Notes: generated by a model not told the origin, from the sequence alone. A stretch of 6,600 nucleotides of DNA from Clostridiales bacterium (GCA_015655565.1 JAATEU010000336.1:1-6600), one strand, 5' to 3'. Positions 1 through 6,084 are shown, counted from the first letter of the stretch. A program made the numbers and translations.

Positions 1-7
1 GGGGCTT

Positions 8-29
8 GCAGACCCATAAAAGAATCTGC
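8..29 (-). repeat. Hairpin after the minus-strand small ORF
   Basis: As minus-strand RNA, GCAGAUUC and GGGUCUGC pair over 8 bp, with two U-G wobbles and a UUUUAU loop. On the plus strand the wobble positions become C-A mismatches, so the structure fits the minus-strand transcript. It begins two bases after the TAG of the small ORF. No U tract follows (AAGCCCC to the window edge), so it is not a standard terminator as far as can be seen. Confidence 0.35.
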
Positions 30-31
30 CT

Positions 32-136
32 CTATTTGAAGATTACATATGATTGATGATGTGCAAATATTGGTAAATAATCATAATTTTTATTATGGTT
101 TGTTAAATTTACCCTTTTCAGCCATTTTGATTTCAC
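32..136 (-). CDS. Possible 34-residue small protein, unknown
   Basis: On the minus strand a full AAGGAGG (149-143) lies 6 bases before GTG at 136, which opens 34 codons (MKSKWLKRVNLTNHNKNYDY..., stop TAG at 32). The peptide begins with a basic stretch, has no membrane segment and matches nothing I recognise. A rival ATG at 126 in another frame gives only ten codons (MAEKGKFNKP). A hairpin follows the stop after two bases. The near-perfect ribosome site is the main argument; no convincing promoter is seen, although TATATT occurs at 160-155. It could also be the decayed start of a larger gene. Confidence 0.3.
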   Translation of the reverse strand: MKSKWLKRVNLTNHNKNYDYLPIFAHHQSYVIFK

Positions 137-298
137 ACTTGACCTCCTTTGTTTAATATAGACCATAGGTATTTGCAAAACGCCTGAACCCATTGATTTT
201 ACTGTATTTTTGTTACTTGATATATATAAATTTTTCTCCGGTAGCGGTATAATAGTAAGGAGAAAGCAAACAATATACTACTACACGGAGGAAAATTT

Positions 299-444
299 AT
301 GTCTACTAATTGTACCCAAATCTCATTAATGATATCTTCGGTATCTGCCAGGATATGTTCCTTTCCGACAGCTCTACTTTCTTCTTTCTTTTAGAGAAAA
401 ACATTGATATCGGCGGTTCAAAGTTATTATATGACATATATTAA
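299..444 (+). pseudogene. Possible small ORF broken by a one-base frameshift
   Basis: An ATG at 299 has an excellent ribosome site (GGAGG, 287-291, 7 bases away). It reads 31 codons to a TAG at 394, in a Ser-rich, unconvincing sequence. A second frame, open from the TTG at 310 to a TAA at 444, reads LYPNLINDIFGICQDMFLSD and then a segment ending DIGGSKLLYDIY, which looks more like protein. Adding one T in AATTG at 308-312 joins the start MSTN to this frame and gives 48 codons. A TATAAT (248-253) lies 45 bases before the ATG, without a -35 box at the right distance. The product is unknown; it may be a gene fragment, a leader peptide, or chance beside a real start site. Confidence 0.3.
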
Positions 445-563
445 CATACTTTTCCAAAAAAATCAACATTATTAATCAAAAAATTACATATTTATTCCAA
501 ATCAAGGGATTGGGTGTGATTAGGTTTAAAATATATAATAAGATTAATATGTTGTGATCTAAG

Positions 564-689
564 ATGATAACGACGAAAATGGGAAGAAAAAACAATAATG
601 AAAAACATTTTTCAAGAAAGCCGAAGCACAAAAATATAAATAAAACCGTAGACTTTCCAGCCGTCTATACAAGGAGGGCTTCCACGTAA
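564..689 (+). other. 41-codon plus-strand open stretch, very basic product; doubtful
   Basis: ATG at 564 to TAA at 689 encodes a Lys/Arg/Asn-rich 41-residue peptide (MITTKMGRKNNNEKHF... ending YTRRAST). A perfect TATAAT (534-539) lies 24 bases upstream, with a poor TTGGGT (510-515) 18 bases before it. There is no good ribosome site; CTAAG directly before the ATG is too close. The stretch covers the candidate terminator on the other strand. No family is recognised, and it is probably not a gene. Confidence 0.15.
629..667 (-). terminator. Weak candidate terminator of the ABC operon
   Basis: On the minus strand TAGAC (667-663) and GTCTA (653-649) can form a 5 bp stem with a 9-base loop. The T-rich stretch CGGTTTTATTTATATTTTTG follows. 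It is the only stem plus T-rich tract near the end of the operon, but the stem is short and A/T-closed, so the call is tentative. Confidence 0.3.
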
Positions 690-696
690 TCCTAAC

Positions 697-718
697 CGGA
701 TGCATGGAGTTTCATCCG
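697..718 (-). repeat. Small inverted repeat just after the ABC operon
   Basis: CGGATG (697-702) and CATCCG (713-718) form a 6 bp stem with a 10-base loop, 9 bases beyond the stop codon of the second ABC gene. No U tract follows, so it is not an intrinsic terminator by itself; it may protect the 3' end of the mRNA or be chance. Confidence 0.3.
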
Positions 719-727
719 CTCCACTCT

Positions 728-2461
728 TTAAACCGCCCACCCCATACTTTCCTGCTGGATATGGTATAATTTTTGATACAGGCCATTTCTTTTTATCAAA
801 TCTGCGTGAGTACCCTGCTCCACAAGTCTGCCATTATCCAAAACAAGAATTTGATCCACATTCACCACTGTACGCAAACGGTGGGCAATCATAATGACAG
901 TTTTTCCTTCTACCAGCTTTGCTATCGCCCTCTGAACTAAGACTTCATTTTCCGGATCAAGTGATGCTGTGGCCTCATCCAAGAGAATAATCGGTGCATC
1001 CTTTAACAAGGCGCGGGCAATTGAAATCCTCTGACGTTCGCCGCCGGACAATGTGCTTCCATTCTCTCCCATGAGAGTTTGGCAGCCGTCTGGCATACGG
1101 CATACAAATTCATCACAGTATGCTGCCTTTGCAGCAGCCGTAACCTGTTCGTTCGTCGCATTGGGATTGCCAATTTTGATATTGTTCCATACGGTATCGT
1201 TAAACAAAGTTACATCCTGAAATACAAACGACATATATTTCATCAGACTTTCAGGCTCCATCAAGCAAATATCCTGCCCACCTACACGTATGGTTCCTTT
1301 CTGAACATCCCAAAAACGTGCAATTAGCTTGGAAATTGTACTTTTGCCGCTTCCGGAGAGACCAACCAATGCGGTAACACTGCCTTGCAAAATCTTACAA
1401 GTCACATTCTTAATAACATCTTCCGTGTTGTAGCGAAAAGTCACATTCTCTAATTCAATATCGCAGTTCGAAATGGTATTTGCAGTTCCCTCCATCCCAG
1501 GCGATGTAAGCAGAGTACGCATCCGTCCTGTTACAACGTTCAAATTCAACAGGGTGGAGAGCTGGGACAATACGGCTAGAATAGGCCCGTAAATGCGGGT
1601 GACAATTAAGAGGAACATTAGTAACGGAAGTAACTCAATTTTCCCATTGATTAACAATAATGTGCCTGCAAAAATAGTGATACCTGTACCGGCCTGTAAA
1701 ATCATGCTGGCGCTGGAAATGAATACACCAACCGCCATCTCGACTTTTACGGCAATCTTTTTCATTGCCAGGAGAGCCTTGTCCAGGGCGGCAAAATGCG
1801 AGCCGCTTAAGCTACAGGACTTAATAATTTTAATACCCTCCAGATATTCCTGCACCTGACCGGACGCAGAAAGCTTTGCAGCTGCCTGCTTTTCAAATAA
1901 TTTTTTCTGACGACTCTTACTCAGCCAAATAATGAAGAACGCAACAGGGAGAGTGCAGAACACACATACAGCCAGCCGCCAGTCAAAGAAAGCCAGCATA
2001 ATACAGGTCAGTGTAACAGATATAAAATTGGCAATCAGCGGAGGAATCGTACTGCTCAGCATGGACTCCATGCTGCTGCAATCAGCCATCATATTGGTAG
2101 TCAGTTCCGAAAGATCCTTTGTATTAAAAAAACTCATCGGAAGCTTACGGAGATGTTCTGCAATCCGCAGACGGGTGGTATTAGACTCCTGATACGATGC
2201 GATATAGGTTTTACGATAGTCATTTTTAGCAGCCAGAAACACCAAAACGGCAGATACAATACCTGCACCCCAAAGCATCCAAATACGGCTCCACTGCACT
2301 ATGCCGCCAACCAAGGGATTAAGCAGTTCGCTGAAAATCATGACCGTTACAAAAAAGGGAAGAAGCATGGCTAAGTTCGTAATCGTGCAGGCAATAATTG
2401 CCTTTTTTAAATCCTTATAGCCTTTATCAGATAAGAAGAATATTTTTTGCAGTTTATCCAT
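728..2461 (-). CDS. ABC transporter, fused permease and ATPase, second half of a heterodimer
   Basis: Half-transporter of 577 residues: an N-terminal membrane domain with six likely helices (about 19-46, 58-77, 137-157, 161-181, 242-272, 276-298) and a C-terminal ATPase (about 334-570). Walker A is GLSGSGKST (367-375), the Q-loop Gln 415, the signature LSGGERQR (471-478), Walker B IILLDE with Glu 496, D-loop ASLDPENE and H-loop His 527. The ATP sites of both partners keep consensus residues, unlike many heterodimeric exporters where one site is degenerate. The ATG at 2461 lies 3 bases past the stop of the first ABC gene. Its ribosome site (AAAGGCGG, 2477-2470) is imperfect and inside the upstream coding end, which points to translational coupling. 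Both proteins share a short C-terminal tail ending Ala-Val. Sequence similarity between the two halves is concentrated in the ATPase domain, so they are diverged paralogues and not a recent duplication. The transported compound is unknown. Confidence 0.93.
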   Translation of the reverse strand: MDKLQKIFFLSDKGYKDLKKAIIACTITNLAMLLPFFVTVMIFSELLNPLVGGIVQWSRIWMLWGAGIVSAVLVFLAAKNDYRKTYIASYQESNTTRLRIAEHLRKLPMSFFNTKDLSELTTNMMADCSSMESMLSSTIPPLIANFISVTLTCIMLAFFDWRLAVCVFCTLPVAFFIIWLSKSRQKKLFEKQAAAKLSASGQVQEYLEGIKIIKSCSLSGSHFAALDKALLAMKKIAVKVEMAVGVFISSASMILQAGTGITIFAGTLLLINGKIELLPLLMFLLIVTRIYGPILAVLSQLSTLLNLNVVTGRMRTLLTSPGMEGTANTISNCDIELENVTFRYNTEDVIKNVTCKILQGSVTALVGLSGSGKSTISKLIARFWDVQKGTIRVGGQDICLMEPESLMKYMSFVFQDVTLFNDTVWNNIKIGNPNATNEQVTAAAKAAYCDEFVCRMPDGCQTLMGENGSTLSGGERQRISIARALLKDAPIILLDEATASLDPENEVLVQRAIAKLVEGKTVIMIAHRLRTVVNVDQILVLDNGRLVEQGTHADLIKRNGLYQKLYHIQQESMGWAV

Positions 2462-2464
2462 ATG

Positions 2465-4282
2465 TTACACCGCCTTTCCGGTATTAATTTTCCAATCGAC
2501 CGCTTCGGTATAGTGAGCCCACATCTTTGCATAACGGCCACCTGCGGCCACCAATTCATCGTGCTTGCCTTCCTCGACCAAATGCCCTTTTTCCATGACA
2601 ATAATCTTATTTGCATTACGGATGGTAGAAAGCCGATGTGCAATAATGATTACCGTTTTGCCCTGCATCAATTTTTCAAATGCTTTTTGAATCAAATATT
2701 CGTTTTCGGGGTCACTGAAAGCGGTTGCTTCGTCTAAGACAATGATGGGGGAATTTTTAATCATAGCTCTGGCAATAGCGATACGCTGACGCTCGCCGCC
2801 AGAGAGATGGATGCCCTTTGTGCCGACAACAGTATGATATCCATCCGGGAGTTTGGAAATAAAATCATGGCATTGAGCCGCTTTAGCCGTTTCCATTACC
2901 TGATTTTCGGTTGCACCAGGATTGCCCATACGAATATTATCCAAAATGCTCTGCTTGAATAGAAAAATATCCTGGAATACAAAACTGACACGGTGCATTA
3001 AATCATCCAGTGTTAATTCACGCACATCAACACCGCCGATTCTCACATGACCCTCGGTTACATCCCAAAAACGGGAAATCAGGCTTGCAATAGTACTTTT
3101 GCCGCCTCCGGACGGACCAACAATAGCGGTGATTTGCCCCTGCCTAGCAGCAAAAGATACTTGTGCAAGAGCCATTTCTCTGGCGTCACCAGTATAAGAA
3201 AAGCTGACATTTTCAAATACTACATCATCATTATCAGGTTTCCCGGGATGTGCAGTTTCCGGCAAGGGTGCGATATTCAGAATTTCATCCATGCGGGCAA
3301 CATTCCCATTAATCTGCATGAACGACTCCGAAATATACATGATTTTATTCAACACTCCGGCAACGGCCGGAACAAACAGCAGATAGAAAATAAAGGTCAT
3401 GACAAAACTCTTATAATCTGTCGTGTCAGAGCCAATCAAGATAGCAACCGGAATTAGAATTAAATAGATATTGTTAATAATGGCCGTAAAAGCAGGCATA
3501 CAATTTTGCCAGCCGAGTGAAAACTTAAGAACCCATTCCGTGTATCCGCTGATTGCATCCTTTAGACGCTTGAACGAGGAAGCAGTCTGGTTGAACGCCT
3601 TGACTACCGGCATACCACGGACATACTCCACGGATGCGCTGCTCATATCTTCCAAAGCAGCCTGATATTTACCCATATTTTCTTTCATTGCACCGCTTCC
3701 GTAACCGGCAAATTCGGCGAAAAAGGCAAGGATAATGCCGGCAAGAGATGCCAGACCAAAACGCCAATCCACCGCAAACAGCAGGATAACCATAACCACA
3801 GGTGCCGTGACAGAGGCTACAAAGTCCGGGAACTGATGAGCAATGAAGCCCTCTATGCTCTCAATGTTTTCATCCATTATCTTGCGTAAGCGTCCGCTGC
3901 CAATTGTCAGATGATAACCCAAAGGTATTTTTGTAATGTGATTTGCGAAATTGACTTTCAGCTTATAAAGAGTTCCGAAAGCTGCCATATGAGAATTTAA
4001 AATAGCCAGAAAGTACAACAGAATGTTGGCGGCAATTCCCGCCAGAGCCATCCAGCCGTAACCCATCACGGTTAAAACATCCAGTTGTCCTAAATCAGGG
4101 TACACCCAAATGATGGAACAGATAATAAAATAAACCGCAACATATGGGATAAATGACGCAATCGCAGCCAACGACGAAAGAAGCGCAGACAGGAAAATAA
4201 GCCCTCTCCTGTCCGAAGCTAATTCCATACACCGCGCCAACCCCGTTTTCGGCTTTATTTTCTTTGATTTCGTACTTGCCAT
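2465..4282 (-). CDS. ABC transporter, fused permease and ATPase, first half of a heterodimer
   Basis: Half-transporter of 605 residues with the exporter fold: six predicted membrane helices (about 29-58, 72-95, 155-171, 174-193, 265-284, 292-312) followed by one ATPase domain (about 354-600). Walker A is GPSGGGKST (389-397), the Q-loop FQD (Gln 437), the signature LSGGERQR (493-500), Walker B IIVLDE with catalytic Glu 518, and the H-loop His 549. All key residues are intact. The D-loop is odd: AFSDPENE instead of the usual SxLD form seen in the partner (ASLDPENE). The next ABC gene starts 3 bases after this stop, so both are made together and should pair. Exporter-fold pairs next to AraC regulators include the siderophore importers YbtP/YbtQ; IrtA/IrtB is a related pair, but the N-terminal siderophore-interacting domain of IrtA is absent here. 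Import of a metallophore is therefore plausible, while drug or peptide export remains possible. Confidence is high for family, low for substrate. Confidence 0.93.
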   Translation of the reverse strand: MASTKSKKIKPKTGLARCMELASDRRGLIFLSALLSSLAAIASFIPYVAVYFIICSIIWVYPDLGQLDVLTVMGYGWMALAGIAANILLYFLAILNSHMAAFGTLYKLKVNFANHITKIPLGYHLTIGSGRLRKIMDENIESIEGFIAHQFPDFVASVTAPVVMVILLFAVDWRFGLASLAGIILAFFAEFAGYGSGAMKENMGKYQAALEDMSSASVEYVRGMPVVKAFNQTASSFKRLKDAISGYTEWVLKFSLGWQNCMPAFTAIINNIYLILIPVAILIGSDTTDYKSFVMTFIFYLLFVPAVAGVLNKIMYISESFMQINGNVARMDEILNIAPLPETAHPGKPDNDDVVFENVSFSYTGDAREMALAQVSFAARQGQITAIVGPSGGGKSTIASLISRFWDVTEGHVRIGGVDVRELTLDDLMHRVSFVFQDIFLFKQSILDNIRMGNPGATENQVMETAKAAQCHDFISKLPDGYHTVVGTKGIHLSGGERQRIAIARAMIKNSPIIVLDEATAFSDPENEYLIQKAFEKLMQGKTVIIIAHRLSTIRNANKIIVMEKGHLVEEGKHDELVAAGGRYAKMWAHYTEAVDWKINTGKAV

Positions 4283-4290
4283 AGCCAAGA

Positions 4291-4297
4291 CCTCCTT
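4291..4297 (-). promoter_or_regulatory. Strong ribosome binding site of the first ABC gene
   Basis: AAGGAGG on the minus strand is 8 bases from the ATG at 4282. An in-frame TTG at 4288 is only 2 bases away from it, too close to be used, so the ATG is the start. Confidence 0.85.
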
Positions 4298-4308
4298 TTT
4301 ATAAAATA

Positions 4309-4342
4309 TGTGGTGAAGTTAGTCTCTTCTAACCCCACCACA
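4309..4342 (-). terminator. Intrinsic terminator or attenuator hairpin before the ABC pair
   Basis: As minus-strand RNA, UGUGGUGGGGUUAG and CUAACUUCACCACA pair over 14 bp with a 6-base loop (AAGAGA). The only non-Watson-Crick pairs are two G-U wobbles. On the other strand the same positions would be A-C mismatches, so the structure belongs to the minus-strand transcript. A-rich sequence precedes it and UAUUUUAU follows, a somewhat interrupted U tract. It ends 11 bases before the AAGGAGG of the first ABC gene. It could terminate transcripts from the regulator side, act as a conditional attenuator, or be the leftover terminator of a deleted gene. No clear promoter is seen between it and the ABC start. 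Confidence 0.7.
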
Positions 4343-4346
4343 CATC

Positions 4347-4412
4347 TTAATGCTTTTTCAATTTTGCTTCTACTCCATCCCTCATAACAGCTACCGGAAA
4401 TAGCCCAAACAT
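4347..4412 (-). other. 21-codon open stretch, possible C-terminal gene remnant
   Basis: From an ATG at 4412 the minus strand reads MFGLFPVAVMRDGVEAKLKKH and stops with TAA, four bases before the base of the large hairpin. There is no ribosome site; A-rich sequence precedes the ATG, and an in-frame TAA lies five codons upstream. The composition (charged, Lys-rich end) looks like the tail of a real protein, and a stop followed at once by a terminator hairpin is the usual end of a gene. It may be the last piece of a deleted ECF-module gene, or chance. No family is recognised. Confidence 0.3.
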
Positions 4413-4466
4413 ATATTTTGTTTTTTAGGGTATCTTATGTGCACATTAGTACTAAGGTTTTGCAGA

Positions 4467-4679
4467 TCACAAAAAAGAAGTTCTCTTTTCCGGATTATCA
4501 ATGCCTCTTGTAACCGCTGATGCGGAAAGTTCCTCTGCAATCGCGGCAGAACGCATGACGCTCGGAACAAACAGTGCCTCCAAAAGCAGAAGCGGCTTTG
4601 CAAATATATTTTTGAAGGAAAGCGAAATGTTGCGGAGTTTCATAGCGTCATAAATATTCTGTATTTCTTCGTGGATTAT
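4467..4679 (-). pseudogene. Remnant of an ECF transporter T component (CbiQ/EcfT-like), C-terminal part
   Basis: Seventy codons remain open on the minus strand right behind the AraC stop, with no start codon or ribosome site of their own for the preserved part. The translation contains AMKLRNISL, then LEALFVPSVMRSAAIAEEL, then SASAVTRGIDNPEKRTS. This matches the cytoplasmic coupling region of ECF T components, where an A-x-x-x-RG helix contacts the ATPases. Family members are usually 220-280 residues with several membrane helices; here everything N-terminal is missing, presumably by deletion up to the AraC stop codon. The frame ends at TGA (4469-4467) just after a run of six T. Removing one T would let reading go on in the next frame (CDLQNLSTNV...) to a TAG at 4391, so a slippage frameshift is likely too. 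It cannot work as a transporter subunit. Its position suggests that S, most of T and an ATPase gene were once here. Confidence 0.72.
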
Positions 4680-4681
4680 TT

Positions 4682-5629
4682 TTATCCTTTGCGATAGTCT
4701 TTCGGCAGAACTCCATAAACAGATTGAAAAGCCTTAGCTAACTTGCTGGCATTACTGTATCCGAATTCTACAGCTATATCACCGATTTTTTGGTTACTGT
4801 CCAAAAGACGTCCGGCAGCCAAATTCATCTTATATTTTTTCAGATAGGCATAAGGTGTATCGCCGTAAATCTGGGCAAATACCATATGAAAGAGTGAAAG
4901 ATTGATGTGGGCATTTCGGGTCAATTTTTCCAAAGAAACTTTTTGCTCCAGGTGTGTCACAAGATAATTACGAATCTCTTTTGTCGCTTGAATTTGCCCT
5001 CTGTCAAAGTATTTGAAATCACAGCCGTTAGTCTGTGTAAGCTGATCAATATGATAGAGCAATTCAACCGCTTTAATTCTGAAATAGCCAACATGTTCAA
5101 TACCTTTTGCCTCGTACAGTTCAGAAAAAAGGTGCTGCAGTTTAGCCGGGCTGCTGCTTACATACCAATTACGTTCCAAGTTCAATGTAGTTCCTATTTT
5201 TTCCAAATCAATTGGTATCATATCCATAATTCGGTGAATGCCTGCAGTTAAAGCCTGTTTGTCAATAACGAGAGACAGTCCACTGTATTTCTGCAAAGGA
5301 AATGAAAACGAAATCGGCAAATACTGCGTACTATTCACACTAAAATAGTTCTCCGGCAAATAGGCCATCGTATGGTTTGGAAACTCACATTCGTATCGCC
5401 CTGCCCGGCAATGACTGATGGTGATAATGTCAGAGTTGAATTTCTGGGAAGGCATGATTTCAGGAGTATCAAAATCAAGGAAACTGATTTGAATTCCATT
5501 GAATAAACAGTAATTGATGACTGCTCCGCTGCCCTTACAGCCATAGTCAACAATGGTATAGTCATTTGTTTGTTCTATAATCATGGCCTGTTTGCCGTAC
5601 CACTCTTGATTGAAACCGCTGTTTTCCAT
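4682..5629 (-). CDS. AraC/XylS-family transcriptional regulator
   Basis: Predicted DNA-binding regulator of 315 residues, within the usual 280-320 range. The C-terminal third carries the two helix-turn-helix motifs of the family: the first at about 231-256 (VSLEKLTRNAHINLSLFHMV), the second at about 282-306 (IGDIAVEFGYSNASKLAKAF), closing with the standard G-x-x-P-x-x-YR (GVLPKDYRKG). The N-terminal ~200 residues should be the ligand-sensing or dimerisation domain. They contain HCRAGRYECEF and a YLPENYFSVNS segment that recall siderophore-responsive AraC proteins such as PchR, a resemblance judged by eye. The start at 5629 is chosen for its ribosome site and leader; a nine-residue longer form from 5656 is possible. 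It is the first gene downstream of a strong promoter with a repeat operator, and the ABC pair follows on the same strand beyond an ECF scar. By analogy with YbtA and YbtP/YbtQ it probably activates that pair and itself. The inducer is unknown. Confidence 0.9.
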   Translation of the reverse strand: MENSGFNQEWYGKQAMIIEQTNDYTIVDYGCKGSGAVINYCLFNGIQISFLDFDTPEIMPSQKFNSDIITISHCRAGRYECEFPNHTMAYLPENYFSVNSTQYLPISFSFPLQKYSGLSLVIDKQALTAGIHRIMDMIPIDLEKIGTTLNLERNWYVSSSPAKLQHLFSELYEAKGIEHVGYFRIKAVELLYHIDQLTQTNGCDFKYFDRGQIQATKEIRNYLVTHLEQKVSLEKLTRNAHINLSLFHMVFAQIYGDTPYAYLKKYKMNLAAGRLLDSNQKIGDIAVEFGYSNASKLAKAFQSVYGVLPKDYRKG

Positions 5630-5635
5630 ACTATT

Positions 5636-5641
5636 TCCTCT
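5636..5641 (-). promoter_or_regulatory. Ribosome binding site that decides the AraC start
   Basis: AGAGGA on the minus strand lies 6 bases before the ATG at 5629. The in-frame ATG at 5656, nine codons earlier, has no ribosome site and would sit almost at the transcript's 5' end, so 5629 is preferred. Confidence 0.75.
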
Positions 5642-5665
5642 TTTATTATCATTCATTTATTTTAA

Positions 5666-5694
5666 ATTATAGCATATTACACTTTGCAAGACAA
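5666..5694 (-). promoter_or_regulatory. Sigma-A promoter with extended -10 for the AraC gene
   Basis: Read on the minus strand, a -35 box TTGTCT (5694-5689) is followed by a 17-base spacer and a perfect TATAAT (5671-5666). The spacer ends in TGC, so this is an extended -10 element. Transcription should start near 5660-5659. That leaves a leader of about 30 bases before the ATG at 5629, and only about 3 bases before the upstream ATG at 5656. Confidence 0.8.
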
Positions 5695-5698
5695 TTAG

Positions 5699-5724
5699 AA
5701 CCAGGTTCCTGATTTAACCGGGTT
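5699..5724 (-). promoter_or_regulatory. Candidate operator: two AACCnGGTT palindromes
   Basis: AACCAGGTT (5699-5707) and AACCGGGTT (5716-5724) are near-identical, each palindromic around its central base. Their starts are 17 bases apart, and they sit just upstream of the -35 box at 5694-5689. This position, roughly -40 to -65 relative to the likely start point, suits an activator that touches RNA polymerase. The AraC-type protein encoded downstream is the obvious candidate for binding (autoregulation). The inner halves also form GGTT-8-AACC. The binding protein is inferred. Confidence 0.45.
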
Positions 5725-6084
5725 TGAATAATTTTGCCAAAGAAACAAGCCTTGTATAATCACATTGTGCGGCAGCTTTTCTATTATATCTATGGTAAAA
5801 TAAAAAATAAATTGCTATTGGGTGTATTGAATTTTGAACAAAAACCAAGCCCGATGAAACTAATATTGCTCCATTCCATCAAAGAAATAAATCCAGAGCT
5901 CAATTACATTTTACCTGATAAAAAACAAAAGAAGTCCTCTGCAACGCAATCATCTTCTTTGGACAAAAATATTTGGCAGTTTAGGTTAAAAAAGAGGTCA
6001 TGCTTGATCTTTCTTTCTGTTATGCTCAATGGACACGTCTGTAAATCCACCGAAAAGCTTTATTATATGGATAACACAAAATGC
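5725..6084. other. AT-rich gap between hydrolase and AraC regulator
   Basis: No gene is recognised here. The plus strand carries a 123-codon open frame (5734-6105) that starts with TTG, has no Shine-Dalgarno sequence before it, and runs 21 bases into the end of the hydrolase gene on the other strand. Its product is Lys/Asn/Ile-rich with no motif I recognise, as expected of chance frames in AT-rich DNA. An internal ATG near 5854 also lacks a ribosome site. No clear intrinsic terminator follows the hydrolase stop; the best inverted repeat nearby (TGGA/TCCA around 6025-6050) is too short. A decayed gene cannot be excluded. Confidence 0.5.

Larger units (their letters stand above)
1..727. other. 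Gene-poor region left of the ABC operon
   Basis: No protein family, tRNA, rRNA, insertion-sequence end or CRISPR repeat is recognised. The stretch is AT-rich. Short open frames occur on both strands, and those at 32-136 and 299 have ribosome sites too good for random sequence, which suggests debris of former genes or unannotated small proteins. The part from 445 to 560 holds only A/T-rich sequence and a perfect TATAAT at 534-539. Confidence 0.5.

Noticed and set aside
49..156. 35-codon plus-strand frame (MIDDVQILVNNHNFYYG...)
   Set aside because: It has only a weak GAAG before the ATG, and the same DNA carries a minus-strand frame with a much better ribosome site.
1..727. Mobile element ends, CRISPR repeats or tRNA in the gene-poor left end
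   Set aside because: No regularly spaced repeats, terminal inverted repeats, transposase fragments or cloverleaf pattern could be found by eye.
700..894. 64-codon plus-strand frame at the end of the second ABC gene
   Set aside because: It is antisense to the conserved C-terminal end of the ATPase domain and has no independent support.
2407..2643. 78-codon minus-strand frame across the ABC gene junction
   Set aside because: It is the same DNA read in another frame over the end of the first and the start of the second ABC gene, both clearly coding.
3047..3457. 136-codon plus-strand frame
   Set aside because: It lies entirely inside the first ABC gene on the other strand, whose motifs are intact; it is an antisense shadow.
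4391..4603. 70-codon minus-strand frame as a gene of its own
   Set aside because: It overlaps the ECF T-component remnant in a different frame; only its last part, after the T run, may belong to that old gene.
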